Part shown: positions 10,501 to 22,500 of the stretch, piece after piece | How positions within the stretch are numbered: position 1 is the first letter of the stretch | How the letters are laid out: each line of letters starts with the position of its first letter | Source: Hevea brasiliensis | Taxonomy: Eukaryota > Streptophyta > Magnoliopsida > Malpighiales > Euphorbiaceae | Assembly: GCF_030052815.1 (NCBI RefSeq) | Contig: NC_079510.1 | Span: 2,234,288 to 2,298,287 of the forward strand | DNA length: 64,000 bases | Direction of reading: 5' to 3' | The notes under the pieces: generated by a model | Databases searched by the model: none | The model's input: the letters and a program-made list of their open reading frames with translations, nothing else | Told to the model about the DNA's origin: nothing | Program-made: the position numbers and the translations under genes

Positions 10501-11241
10501 GTTTTGCATAAAGATTATTTTAGTATATTGTGCACCACTGAGTCCTAGTACTCAGCGATAGCTTTTATTGCTGTCGCAGATACAGAGATTAGAGGAGCAG
10601 CAGACTGAGCTGCTGAGTTGTGTGGAGTTATCAGCTTGAAGTCTTCGGGTATAGTTTATACCCTAACTGTAAATACTCCTTTTGATGTATATATTGCACA
10701 TGAATGTATGGGCATGTAAAAGTGGGTCTTGAGCAGTTTGTATAAAATTTGTATAAGTTGTAATATATATTGTGGTTTTGAAACTCTCTTAATGTAAATG
10801 TTGTAATAATGTATCTAAATTGTTTTGTTTCAACTGAAATATGAATGATATTGATTGACAGTATTTTGAGAATTATTGAACTTGTGAATTTGAGAAATTG
10901 GTTGAGATTGAGTATGAATTTGAAGCAGTGGTTAGAAAATTATTGGAAGTGCTTTTATTTCAGGTATTTGAAGAACTGGTTTCTCAAAATATAGAGGGAA
11001 CTCTGTCAAAATTTTTATAAAATTTGCGGCAAAATTAAAATGGATAAAAATTATTACTAGTATTTAAACTTTGAATAAATGGTTTTTAATTCACTAAAAT
11101 GCTCACCACTTCCAAAATGTAAGAAAATTGTTTTAAAATCCCTTGTAGGGTACTTAATGAGTTATCGGTAGGTGAAGTTCGGTAGATCATTAAGTATTCT
11201 ACAGGATCATGTTATGCCTTACGGAGGGGTAAGGTGTGACA
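7558..11241 (+). repeat. E1 3' LTR, complete (3684 bp)
   Basis: It starts TGTAACACCCCCG directly after the PPT and ends TGTGACA. An A-rich stretch lies at 8060-8115. It carries no gene. The segment 9411-9470 differs from the matching 5' LTR stretch (about 845-925) only around CAG/CTG sites. A perfect inverted repeat AAATGAACAGT/ACTGTTCATTT lies at about 9052-9074. Confidence 0.95.
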
Positions 11242-11300
11242 TTCCTAAACTTTGAATTTCAACTGCACCTTAAGGAAACACATTAGTAACAACAAAGGGT
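11242..11300 (-). pseudogene. Athila-1 integrase C-terminal remnant
   Basis: These 59 bases match 63062-63120 in Athila-2 nearly base for base; there they encode the last part of the integrase C-terminal region. In Athila-1 the match stops at 11300 and jumps to sequence matching 63680 onwards (the protease), so about 560 bp kept by Athila-2 are missing here. Confidence 0.8.
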
Positions 11301-12486
11301 CATTAAAGTTTGAAAAACTGAATTTGACATAACATTAATAGATGCTCCTAAATCTACCATTGCACTTTCAAATTTAGAATCACCTATTCTGCAGGGAATA
11401 GAAAATGAACCTAGATCCTTACACTTAGGGGGTAATTTTTGCTCAATTAATGCCGACACATTTTCTCCCACACTGATCTTCTCATTATTCCTTAACTTGC
11501 GCTTTGTAGTGCATAATTCTTTAAGGAATTTGATATACCTAGGAACTTGTTTGATCGTATCAAGTAAAGGTATATTAACCTTTACCTTTCTGAAAGTCTC
11601 TAAAATTTCTTTCTCTTGTTCTTCTTTCTTCGTCTTGGCCAACTTGCAAGGGAATGGAGGAAGAACAGAATTATTAACCTTATTCAATTTAGGTTCAGTA
11701 TTTATCTCAATTTTAAGAACTTCAGACTCTTTTTCTCCTTGCTTTTTCTTTTTTATTGGCTCATGTGGAGTCTGATTATCAACTTCTTTCCCACTCCGCA
11801 ATAGTATCACACTTGCATTTTCTCTGGGGTTCATGACTGTTTGTGATGGGAGCTTTCCAGAACCTTGAGCTTCCAGCTTACTCACAGATGAGGCTAACTG
11901 ACCAATCTGCCTCTCTATATTTTGAATGCTATTTCTAGACTCTTGTTGAAACTGTTGAGTATTGTTAGCCAAAGCCTTAATAATTTCATCAAGTGACATA
12001 CCTTGATTTGAGGGAGGCAGAGGTGGTAGATTCACTTGTCTCTGCTGTTGGTATCAGTTTTGCACCGGTTGATTCCCATAACTCAGATTGGGATGATCTC
12101 GCCATCCTGGATTATAGTTATTGGAAAAGGGATCATACCTGTGTTGTGGCTGTCCATAATTTCCTACTGCATTAACATGTTGCATTGATTCATCCTCTTA
12201 TAACGCAGGACATATGTCAGTAGCATGACCCGAGCCCGAAAAAATCTCACATACCTTAACAGTTTGCATTTTTCCTACAGCCAATTGCCTCACCAAAGAA
12301 GTTAAATCAGAAATCTGCTTCTCAAGGTTAGATGTACTTACCTCATTAACCTTCTTAGGTGCGTGATCCATTCTCATTCCAAACTGCTGAGAGTTTGCTG
12401 CCATGTTAGCAATCAGCCTCCTTACCTCTTCTGGAGTCTTGTCAACCAAAGCTCCTCCACTAGCAGCATCTATCATACTGCGGTCC
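11301..12486 (-). pseudogene. gag: Athila-1 gag C-terminal part and start of the protease
   Basis: Gag makes the particle and the protease matures it. After the E2 junction the minus strand reads MIDAASGGALVDKTPEEV and a GSGHATDIC zinc-knuckle remnant. A frame change follows, and then a 250-codon open stretch (12035-11283) with SIQNIERQIGQLASSVSKL, NPRENASVILLRSGKE, a lysine/glutamate-rich region and the protease active-site segment DLGASINVM. It ends at the deletion junction, so the protease is cut off after the active site. The frame breaks between about 12198 and 12035. Confidence 0.85.
12482..12486. repeat. E2 target duplication, left copy (GGTCC)
   Basis: GGTCC here and AGTCC at 23555-23559 flank E2 with one mismatch. 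Taking one copy away makes the Athila gag reading continue across the site, which confirms the insertion point. Confidence 0.85.
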
Positions 12487-15400
12487 TGTAACACCCCCGT
12501 TTGCATAGCCTGGTAGATTTCGCTGTTCCGGTGATCGGTGTCGGTCCGGACAATTAAGGGGATTAGAACCACACTTAAGACAACTAGATAAACCATAAAC
12601 ACATATAATTAGTAATGTTCAATTAGTTAAGTATAAACAAGAAAAACATAACATAAGAAATTAAACGAGCCGAGAGTCACAGCGATGAGTGATCTCCACG
12701 GGAACGACTGCAAAGTCATTTTAAACTCAAATTTCGAACCGTAAAATGTGACGCCGCGGTCCTTAAGACCCTTATGAATATAGTGGAAAATAGAAAATCA
12801 CAAAAAAGAACTGTTAAGCCAGCCAAATAATTAGGTCAGGGAGCCGAAAGAATTATGGAATTATTTGCAAACCGGGATGAACCGGCGAAGGGCAATTTGG
12901 TCAATTGACCCCGAGAGCTGACTCCTGACCTAACTGTCAAATAAAATCAGAGAAAAGAAAATTTCAGAGTCGGGAATTAAATTAAAGAACCAATAGAAAA
13001 ATAAAAAAAAAAGAAAAAGAAAAAGAAAAAGGAAAGTTAAAAAGGTAGTGACATCATCATGGATGACATCAAATATGATGTCATAATTGAATTTAATTTT
13101 CCCACTAAAATTGACTAAGTTAAAAATCTATTACTTAAGATAAATAACATAAAAAAAAAAAAAAAAACAAAACTCTCATCTTCTTCCTCCCACCCATAAA
13201 CCGTTTCTCTCTCTCTCTCTTAGGTTTCTCTCAAAATCCACCATAACCACACAAATTGGAGCTTTTAAACCTAGCTTCACTCCATAAACCCTACCCAAAT
13301 TTTATAGAAAATCTCTAATTAACTCTAAATTGGAAGATTGAGAGAAAGGGAGTGAAGAAATTGAGGGAAGAAAGTGAAGATTCAAAAGTCTCACAAGAGG
13401 TAAAATCTCTCTCTTTTAATTTAATTGGTTTATAAGTGTAAGTTTAAGGTTGAAAGTGAGAATTTTATGAAAATATGAAAAGAAAAACAATTGTTGAGGA
13501 ACTATGTATGAAATTGGACAGCTAGGGTTATGTTTGAAATGGATGTTTTGATGCAAACAATGAAGTTGTTAAGTGTAAATGAATGGATGAGTATCACATA
13601 TACATTTAGAATTCAACAAATGCAATAATTTAGTGAGATAGGGTTTGGATGCCTAGGGTTTTGAGGCAAATTTTGGAGAAATGCATAAATGATGATTTTG
13701 ACCTATTGTGAAGTGAAAATTGGTCAATAATGACCAAGGGAAATGTATGGGAATTGTTAGAATGGAAGACAAATTCGTAGGTCAATTGGTCATGCTGCTG
13801 GCAGCATGACCAAACCTACTTTGAAGGACCAAAATGGGAATTTTACAAGCCCAATTGATATGCCACCAATTGGAGATGAAAATAGACATAAAAGGGCACA
13901 ATTTTAATTGAGGAACCATGCCCAAAAACTGACCAAAACTTAGTAAAATAATTGACCAAAGTGAAATGAGAGCAGGCTACCACTGCACCAAACTGACCAA
14001 ATGAACAGTAACTGTTCATTTAGTCATAATTCGAGCTAGACAGGTCAAATTGACCTGAAATTTTACCAACAATTAGATAAGATATAGATCTAAAACTTTC
14101 ATGAAGAACGTCACCCCAAATTATGCCATTAACCTAGTCAAATTATTGAGCAAATTTGAGTTATTGAACCTGCAACTCTGCAGAATTGCCATTGAGCAGT
14201 AAAGTTCCAATGGCTCTAACTCTTTCTAGAAAACTCCAATTTAGGCGATTCTTAAACCGATGGAAACCTAAGACATAGTAGAACATTTCATATGAAGAAA
14301 TTTAGACCAAATTATGAACTTAACTTGATCAAATTACTGAACAAATTTGGACCAAAAATCTGCCAGAACCAAAATCTCAGATGAATCAGGCACGTGAGCG
14401 AGAATTATATTTTGGCTATAACTTGAGCTACAAAACTCCGATTGAGGTGATCCAAAAATGATAATACACTTAAGACAATAAGGAACATTTTCTATGAAGG
14501 AAGTTTTGCCAAATTCCAACAGTAGATTGACCAATGGAACAGTGCAACTTCGGAGCACCAAAACCGAAAATTGGCAATTTTGTCAAAATGACTTAAGCTT
14601 TGAGAAAATGACCAAAACCAACATGTTTAATGGCCAAAATGTGGTATGTGGGTGAAGTTGGAGTTCCCATACCTATTAAGCCTTAAAAAGTCAACAATTT
14701 GACTTGAATAGTGCAGTGAATAGTAACCCGAAACACAAAATTTCAAGAACGTCAAATTTAGCACGTTAGAGCTAGGTAAAAGTGAAGTTAAATTTATTTT
14801 TGGATTTATGTTAAATTATGGTACTGAAACACTATAAAATTGTGTGTTTCAGTGGAAAAGAATACCGGGACAGAACCCGAGGAGTCGAGTCAAGGCCAAC
14901 AGGCGACTCATTTGAGGTTTGTGCACAACTAACTCTTTTGTTGCTTTTCAATTCCAAATTGATTTGAAATAAATTTATTATATGATTCATGATTTTTGTT
15001 GTGTTGAGAATTTTAACTTATTGAATGAAATTGTATAATTTGAATATAAATTTTCTTATGCATTTAAGGATTTATTACATTGCTTTGATGATTGTAAATA
15101 TTAAGTTTGATGTGTTGCCAACCTTGAACATGAATTTATGATGATTAAATATGCTGATGATTTGTAAACACTTTGTAAATAAAAATTGTTTTGAATATAA
15201 TTTGAAACCACAGTTGACATGACAAAATATGTTGTGAATTCTCATTAGCTTGTCTAGTGAGATAACTTCTCCACTTGATGGGGCGAGTTTCTTCCTCTCT
15301 GGCTTGCCAGTTGGGGAATGATGTGAATGAGTACTCATATATACTAGCTAGTCTTTGTTTCTCCCTTTTAGCCTCGGTTATTGGGAGAATGTGAAATGTC

Positions 15401-16466
15401 GTGGTGTACAACACGGCATCTATTCGAATTTTGGGTCATGGGTTCGACTGTGTGTATTGTTGGCAACGCCCTTTAAATTATGCATGATTTGATAAATTGT
15501 GATTGAAATAAATAATTTGTCAGTGATTCAAAAGATTTTGTACTGTTTCGGAATCTAAAAGAAATGTAAATTAATCGTTATTATTTGATCAAAATGTTAT
15601 TCAAATGAATAATTTGCATGAATGAAAATATTGATTTCAGAAGTTAGGGATTTTGAAGAAGTTAGAAATTTTAAAATTCTACTTATTATGAATTGTCAAG
15701 CACAAATTGTATTAAATTTTAAATTATTAGTTGTGCACCACTGAGTTCACCACTCAGCGATAGCTTTGTATGCTGTCGCAGATATAGAGACTAGAGGAGT
15801 AGCAGATTGAGCTGCTGAGGACAGGGGAGCTACCTGCTAGAAGTTATCGGGTATAATTTATACCCTGACTGTAAATATTTCTTTTGATGTATATATTGCA
15901 CATAAATGTATGGACATGTAAAAATGGGTCTTGAGCAGTTTGTATAAAATTTGTATAAAGTTGTAATATATATATTGTAGTTTGAAACTCTCTTAATGTA
16001 AATTTTGTAATGATGTATCTAAATTGTTTTGTTCCTAATGAAATATGAATGAAACTATTTTAATTAATTTGAATGAAATATATTGCTAGTATATTGAGGA
16101 TTATTGAATTTTGAACTTGAGAAATGGATTGAGTTGATTGTGAAATTGAAGTAGTTGTTGGGAAAATTTTTAGAAGTGCTTTTTACAGGTATTTGAAGAA
16201 CTGTTTTCTCAAAATACAGAGGGAACTCTGTCAAAATTTTTATAAAAATTGCGGAAAAATAAAATGGACTAAAAATATTAACTAAATTTACTTTTAATCA
16301 TATGTCTTAAATACTGATTAGAAATGCTCACCACTTATCAAAAATAAGAAAATTGGTTTAAAATCCCTTGTAGAGTACTTAATGAGTTATCGGTAGGTGA
16401 AGTTCGGTAGTTCATTAGGTATTCTACGTGATCATGTTATGCCTTACAGATGGGTAAGGTGTGACA
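12487..16466 (+). repeat. E2 5' LTR (3980 bp)
   Basis: It begins TGTAACACCCCCG and ends TGTGACA before the PBS. It has the shared 26-bp palindrome (13787-13812), a poly-A/CT-rich stretch (about 13150-13220) and the hairpin row near 15745-15865. The segment 14365-14412 is scrambled at CAG sites relative to 21445-21500. No gene seen. Confidence 0.95.
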
Positions 16467-16474
16467 TGTTTTAG

Positions 16475-16486
16475 TGGTATCAGAGC
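16475..16486 (+). other. E2 primer-binding site (initiator Met tRNA)
   Basis: TGGTATCAGAGC is an exact match to the complement of the plant initiator-Met tRNA 3' end, 8 bp after the LTR. Confidence 0.93.
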
Positions 16487-16659
16487 AAGTTTTTGAAGTA
16501 CGTTTTAAATTGTGAATTTGTGTCTTTCCTTGTTAAGTATAACTACTCAATGTCTATAATTTTTACATACCGTGCATTACATCATGAATATGAACTAACG
16601 GGGAGAAATCTTTTTGTGTTGAGTGTACAGGAAATAGAAAAAAAATCCTGTCAATAGAT

Positions 16660-17511
16660 ATGGACAAGAGGGATAAAATTGTAGAGCAGTCTGATACAGC
16701 TAACGTACAAAGAGAGACCCCAGTTTCACAAAGCGTTGGGGGTCTAACTGCACCAATCCCTCCTATACAAATTACTGCACAAACGGCCCAGCAGATGGCC
16801 ATGTTCTTCTAGCAAATGGCTGATAATCTGTCAGCCCAGGCCCAAGTACAAACCCAACCCCCTCAAGAGCAGAATGAAAAAGAGAAAAGTGGGAAACCCA
16901 TCGGTCAAAGTTCGAGTAGTAATTTGGGAAAGAGAAAAGATTTTGAGGGACCCCGAGCTCCTAAGTATGACAGAGGTGGGCCTTCACGACGGAAGCAATC
17001 AAGAACCATTCGTCAAAGAACCAGAAGTTCCTACCCTACCCGTCTCTGTGACGTTTGTGGGAAATTACACGGAGGTATATGCCATAGGGTCACTGGAGCC
17101 TGCTTCAATTGTGGTGGAATTGGACATTTCGCCCAAGACTGTACTAGTGCACGTCGAGTGATGCCACATACTACACCAAAGGAATCAGTCCAAGGTTCTG
17201 ATTTTAGAGGCTCATTAATAGTCAGTAGGGGCAGAGGCAGAAGTAGAGACAACACTTCGAATAATCCTCGTACAATAGACCAACCCGAGCAGAGGAATAC
17301 ACTAAAAAGAGGGAACGCCATGCATCGAGGGGAAGAAGCAGAGACTTCAGATGTAGTTGCCGGTATGTCCTTAACTTGCGAAAGGAATAATTATGTACCA
17401 TTTGATTCCGGCTCTACTTGTTTATATGCTAATGCAAAATTATATGTTCTACTGCTATTCCCTTGCATGGAGATAAATTTTAATGTGTTAATAATTAGTC
17501 TTTTAGGATAA
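16660..17511 (+). pseudogene. gag: E2 shortened gag with protease remnant
   Basis: One frame runs from the ATG at 16660 to 17511, broken once by a TAG (16810-16812) where Gln is likely. The N-terminal part is rich in Gln and Thr. The capsid core present in E1 and E3 (EAEQWLERMDRVF) is missing; the sequence passes directly to the basic linker and then to CDVCGKLHGGIC and the CCHC knuckle CFNCGGIGHFAQDC. A protease start follows with the active-site segment FDSGSTCLY, then a stop. A nucleocapsid without a capsid core could still bind RNA, which would fit a parasite of an autonomous element (inference). Confidence 0.85.
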
Positions 17512-19139
17512 GAATTACGATAATAAGCATGATTGGAATTAATTTTGGAAAAGTTTCTAGTGAGGGACATTTCCTAGACTATGATAAATTATAAAGTTAA
17601 TTAGTAAACCTAATTAGGTAAGGCAAGATGACCTAAAAGTAAGTTATAGTAATATATATGCCCTAGATGGAAGTAAAGGTATTACTGTTGATAGATGTCA
17701 GTAAGTACCATAATCAAAATAAGTTTAAGATATTAGTGGATTTGAAAGAAAGAAGACATAGGGAAGTTTGATCTATTGGGATGTATCGTAGTAACTATGC
17801 AATATACTTGATGTTTGTACTGTAAGCTGCAGATTACAGTATTGACTTGAGATTTATTGTGTAGAGCTACGTACTACCCAATAGTACATAAGGATAAGAA
17901 TAGTTATAAATAATTTTCTCTCTGGTATAAATATGCCAGAATAGAGTTTTATTACTAGAACTGAGTTTGAAAATCCTAATTCAGGATTTAAAACTCTATA
18001 ATTAGAATATCAAAATATCATGGTTGCAAGGTAGTGAGAGTTAAAGACTCCGTTACCCTAGCACGAATTACAATACATCAAGAATTGTTATGGGACTAGA
18101 GATTTTAGCATGGTAAAAATTTAAAAATAACACCTATAGGGCTAAGTCATCCAGTCTCCGATATGGGGTTTATAGTTGTTTTGATATTGCAATGGATCTT
18201 TTGCTCAAAGTTTAGTAAGGAACAATATTCTATTTGTGTAACGGTAAGACACAAAATATAATTTTGTTTCCCTAGAAGAGACAGGATGCTATGGATGACA
18301 ATTATAACTTATAAAACAGTTAAGAAATGATATTCTACTGATAACAGTAATTTGATAGGAACTAGTTGGCCAGGTATTCTTTAGGAAGAGCACAATTTTA
18401 TTGTGCGGATCATAAGGATTAGATTAGAATTCAAGCGGAACTTTTGAATAGCATGGGAAACAGGAGAGTCCGGTAGACTCCCTTCTTAAGATTGAAGAAT
18501 TGTTGATGGTTTAAAAAAAAAAAAGTAATGATCACAAACCAGCGGAAAAATAAGCTATAGAATATTGATAGATAAAAGAGTTGTGGAAGTAAAAATTAGA
18601 ATAGTTAGTGCGAATGTAATAAAGAAACATTATGAATATTAGTTAAAGTGTTGACTAGAATAGTCAGAGGACCAAATCAAGTAATATTGAAGTATAGTGG
18701 ATTTATTAGGGACGATAAGAGGTACTAAATTACGACTCGACAGCCAAGTTAAGGAAGAAGATAAAATTGAGGAATAAAATAATTAAAGTTAAGTTGTGGA
18801 ATGAAAAGAAACAAATAGAACATTAAGAAATGAGAAAAACACTAGATGATGAATTAACACTAAGGTAAACAACTTACTTAAGACGCGTAATGATATCCCG
18901 AACTATTTTATCAAGAAGGAAATAAGTTAAACAAAAGCAAACAAGATAGTGCAAAATGGCACATAGGCCTTGGTCATAAATGGAGATAGTAAGATAATGG
19001 TTATGGACCTATGGCCAAGAAAGAGATAAGCAGTTCATATATGACCAACAAGGTTATTTAAGAAAAAAGACTATAAAGGAAAAATAGTTGTTAAAACAAC
19101 AACAAGAAAAGACTAAAATATTTTAAACTAAACTGAAGG
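17512..19139 (+). other. E2 non-coding filler in place of pol
   Basis: This is 1.6 kb of AT-rich sequence with no open frame of note and no recognisable RT, RNase H or integrase motif. The only clear structure is the hairpin block at 17767-17890, shared with E4. The rest may be eroded pol or foreign filler; I cannot tell which. Confidence 0.7.
17767..17890 (+). ncRNA. Candidate structured RNA block shared with E4
   Basis: A hairpin TACTGTAA-GCTGCAGA-TTACAGTA (17818-17841) has a perfect 8-bp stem and a loop holding the palindrome CTGCAG. A small inverted repeat GTAGAGCTAC lies at 17861-17870. An outer pair CTATTGGG/CCCAATAG (17773-17780 with 17877-17884) encloses both. The block aligns with 56757-56885 in E4 at roughly 85% by eye, while flanking sequence does not. 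No codon reading makes sense. It could be a packaging or dimerisation signal (inference). Confidence 0.5.
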
Positions 19140-19535
19140 TTGCATCAAATGATCAAGAGATTTGATAAGAAAAGAGTAAAACTAAGTCCTCGTTTCATTG
19201 GGCCATATGAGGTTCTGGAAAGAGTGGGTCCTTTGACATATCGTTTGGCACTACCTCCAGAGTTGGAGAAGATACATAATGTCTTCCATGTGTCTATGTT
19301 GAGGAGATATCGATCAGACCCATCTCATGTACTACCAGTAGAAGAAATTGAAGTGAATCCAGACCTCACATATGAAGAAGAACCCATAGAGATTCTGGCT
19401 TATGAGGTGAAGCAGCTACGAAACAAGCAGATACCGTTGGTAAAAGTGCTGTGGAACCATCATTCGGGCCAGGAGGCTACTTGGGAACAGGAGGAGGACA
19501 TGAGGAGACAACACCCACAGTTGTTCAGAGATTGA
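19140..19535 (+). CDS. E2 integrase C-terminal region with chromodomain, intact ORF
   Basis: An uninterrupted frame of 131 codons begins MHQMIKRF and holds KLSPRFIGPYEVLERVG, IHNVFHVSMLRRY and a C-terminal chromodomain with LVKVLWNHHSGQEATWE, ending QHPQLFRD. It is nearly identical to the last 125 residues of the E1 and E3 integrases. In this element it stands alone, since no catalytic core precedes it. Chromodomains read histone marks and tether chromoviral integrase to heterochromatin (family knowledge). A retained, undamaged copy may be useful to the element or may simply be young. Whether it is translated is unknown; the ATG at 19140 is the first in frame. Confidence 0.75.
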   Translation: MHQMIKRFDKKRVKLSPRFIGPYEVLERVGPLTYRLALPPELEKIHNVFHVSMLRRYRSDPSHVLPVEEIEVNPDLTYEEEPIEILAYEVKQLRNKQIPLVKVLWNHHSGQEATWEQEEDMRRQHPQLFRD

Positions 19536-19568
19536 TACCAGGTAAAATTTCGAGACAAAATTTATTTT

Positions 19569-19582
19569 AAGGGGGGGAGAAT
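19569..19582 (+). other. E2 polypurine tract
   Basis: AAGGGGGGGAGAAT lies directly before the 3' LTR start, matching the E1 tract. The upstream AAATTTCG palindrome is degraded on one arm (CAAAATTT in place of CGAAATTT). Confidence 0.85.
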
Positions 19583-22500
19583 TGTAACACCCCCGTTTGC
19601 ATAGCCTGGTAGATTTCGCTGTTCCGGTGACCGGTGTCGGTCCGGACAATTAAGGGGATTAGAACCACACTTAAGACAACTAGATAAACCATAAACACAA
19701 ATAATTAGTAATGTTCAATTAGTTAAGTATAAATAAGAAAAACAGAACATAAGAAGTTAAACGAGCCGAGAGTCACAGCGATGAGTGATCTCCTCGGGAA
19801 TGACTGCGAAGTCGTTTTAAACTCAAATTTCGAACCGTAAAATGTGACGCCGCGGTCCTTAGAACCCTTATGAATACAGTGGAAAATAGAAAATCACGAA
19901 AAAGAACTGTTAAGCCAGCCAAATAATTAGGTCAGGGAGCCGGAAGAAATATGGAATTATTTGCAAACCAAGATGAACCGGCGAGGGGCAATTTGGTCAA
20001 TTGACCCCGAGAGCTGACTCCTGACCTAACTGTCAAATAAAATTGGAGAAAAGAAAATTTCAGAGTCGGGAATTAAATTAAAGAACCAATAGAAAAATAA
20101 AAAAAAAAAGAAAAAGAAAAAGAAAAAGGAAAGTTAAAAAGGTAGTGACATCATCATGGATGACATCAAATATGATGTCATAATTGAATTTAATTTTCCC
20201 ACTAAAATTGACTAAGTTAAAAATCTATTACTTAAGACAAATAACATAAAAAAAAAAAAAGAAAAAACAAAACTCTCATCTTCTTCCTCCCACCCATAAA
20301 ACGTTTCTCTCTCTCTCTCTCTCTTAGGTTTCTCTCAAAATCCACCATAACCACACAAATTGGAGCTTTTAAACCTAGCTTCACTCCATAAACCCTACCC
20401 AAACTTTATAGAAAATATCTAATTAACTCTAAATTGGAAGATTGAGAGAAAGGGAGTGAAGAAATTGAGGGAAGAAAGTGAAGATTCAAAAGTCTCACAA
20501 GAGGTAAATTCTCTCTCTTTTAATTGGTTTATAAGTGTAAGTTTAAGGTTGAAAGTGAGAATTTTATGAAAATATGAAAAGAAAAACAATTGTTGAGGAA
20601 CTATGTATGAAATTGGACAGCTAGGGTTATGTTTGAAATGGATGTTTTGATGCAAACAATGAAGTTGTTAAGTGTAAATGAATGGATGAGTATCACATAT
20701 ACATTTAGAATTCAACAAATGCAATAATTTAGTGAGATAGGGTTTGGATTCCTAGGGTTTTGAGGCAAATTTTAGAGAAATGCATAAATGATGATTTTGA
20801 CCTATTGTGAAGTGAAAATTGGTCAATAATGACCAAGGGAAATGTATGGGAATTGTTAGAATGGAAGACAAATTCGTAGGTCAATTGGTCATGCTGCTGG
20901 CAGCATGACCAAACCTACTTTGAAGGACCAAAACGGGAATTTTACAAGCCCAATTGATATGCCACCAATTGGAGATGAAAATAGACATAAAAGGGCACAA
21001 TTTTCATTGAGGAACCATGCCCAAAAACTGACCAAAACTTAGTAAAACAATTGACCAAAGTGAAATGAGAGCAGGCTGCCACTGCACCAAACTGACCAAA
21101 TGATCAGTTGGTCATAATTCGAGCTAGACAGGTCAAATTGACCTGAAATTTTACCAGAAATTAGATAAGATATAGATCTAAAACTTTTTTGAAGAACATC
21201 ACCCCAAATTATGCCATTAACCTAGTCAAATTATTGAGCAAAGTTGAGTTATTGAACCTGCAACTCTGCAGAATTGCCATTGAGCAGTAAAGTTCCAATG
21301 GCTATAACTCTTTCTAGAAAACTCCAATTTAGGCGATTCTTGAACCGATGGAAACCTAAGACATAGTAGAACATTTCATATGAAGAAAGTTAGACCAAAT
21401 TATGAACTTAACTTGATCAAATTACTGAACAAAGTTGGACAAAAAATCTGCCAGAACCAAAATCTCAGCATGAACAGTGCACGTGAACAGTAATTGTATT
21501 TTGGCTATAACTTGAGCTACAAAACTCTGATTGAGGTGATCCAAAAATGAGAATACACTTAAGACAATAAGGAACATTTTCTATGAAGGAAGTTTTGCCA
21601 AATTCCAATAGTAGATTGACCAATGGAACAGTGCAATTTCGGAGCACCAAAACCAAAAATTGGCAATTTTGCCAAAATGACTTAAGATTTGAGAAAATGA
21701 CCAAAACCAACAAGTTTAATGACCAAAATGTGATATGTGGGTGAAGTTGGAGTTCCCATACCTATTAAGCCTTAAAAAGTCAACAATTTGACTTGAATAG
21801 TGCAGTGAATAGTAACCCGAAACACAAAATTTCAAAAACGTCAAATTTAGCACGTTAGAGCTAGGTAAAAGTGAAGTTAAATTTATTTTTGGATTTATGT
21901 TAAATTATGATATTGAAACACTATAAAATTGTGTGTTTCAGTGGAAAAGAATATCGGGACAGAACCCGAGGAGTCGAGTCAAGGCCAACAGGCGACTCAT
22001 TTGAGGTTTGTGCACAACTAACTCTTTTGTTGCTTTTCAATTCCAAATTGATTTGAAATAAATTTATTATATGATTCATGATTTTTGTTGTGTTGAGAAT
22101 TTTAACTTATTGAATGAAATTGTATAATTTGAATATAAATTTTCTTATGCATTTAAGGATTTATTACATTGCTTTAATGATTGTAAATATTAAGTTTGAT
22201 GTGTTGCCAACCTTGAACATGAATTTATGATGATTAAATATGCTGATGATTTGTAAACACTTTGTAAATAAAAATTGTTTTGAATATGATTTGAAACCAC
22301 AGTTGACATGACAAAATATGTTGTGAATTCTCATTAGCTTGTCTAGTGAGATAACTCCTCCACTTGATGGGGCGAGTTTCTTCCTCTCCGGCTTGCCAGT
22401 TGGGGAATGATGTGAATGAGTACTCATATATACTAGCTAGTCTTTGTTTCTCCCTTTTAGCCTCGGTTATTGGGAGAATGTGAAATGTCGTGGTGTACAA

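Larger units (their letters stand above)
1..11241 (+). mobile_element. E1: Tekay/Del-like chromoviral Ty3/gypsy LTR retrotransposon, left end outside the window
   Basis: The order is 5' LTR (partial), initiator-Met PBS, gag, protease, RT, RNase H, integrase, chromodomain, PPT, 3' LTR. This order and the C-terminal chromodomain define chromoviruses; the 3.68 kb LTRs fit the Tekay/Del group (family knowledge). Window position 1 corresponds to position 8559 in the 3' LTR, so about 1.0 kb of the 5' LTR is missing. The two LTRs look about 98-99% alike by eye, suggesting a fairly recent insertion. The coding region has several stops and frameshifts, some of them at scrambled CAG/CTG sites. The right edge abuts an Athila integrase remnant at 11242, so E1 probably inserted into Athila-1. 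Its target duplication cannot be checked because the left flank lies outside the window. Confidence 0.93.

Noticed and set aside
11497..11804. Plus-strand frames over the Athila protease region
   Set aside because: Shadows of the minus-strand gag-protease frame; sequence rich in Phe/Leu/Ser as expected for the complement of Lys/Glu codons.
15075..15414. Overlapping antisense frames of 87 and 89 codons in the E2 LTR, repeated at 22164-22503
   Set aside because: The two LTRs of E2 are nearly identical, so any chance frame appears twice. Two overlapping frames with no motif indicate chance.
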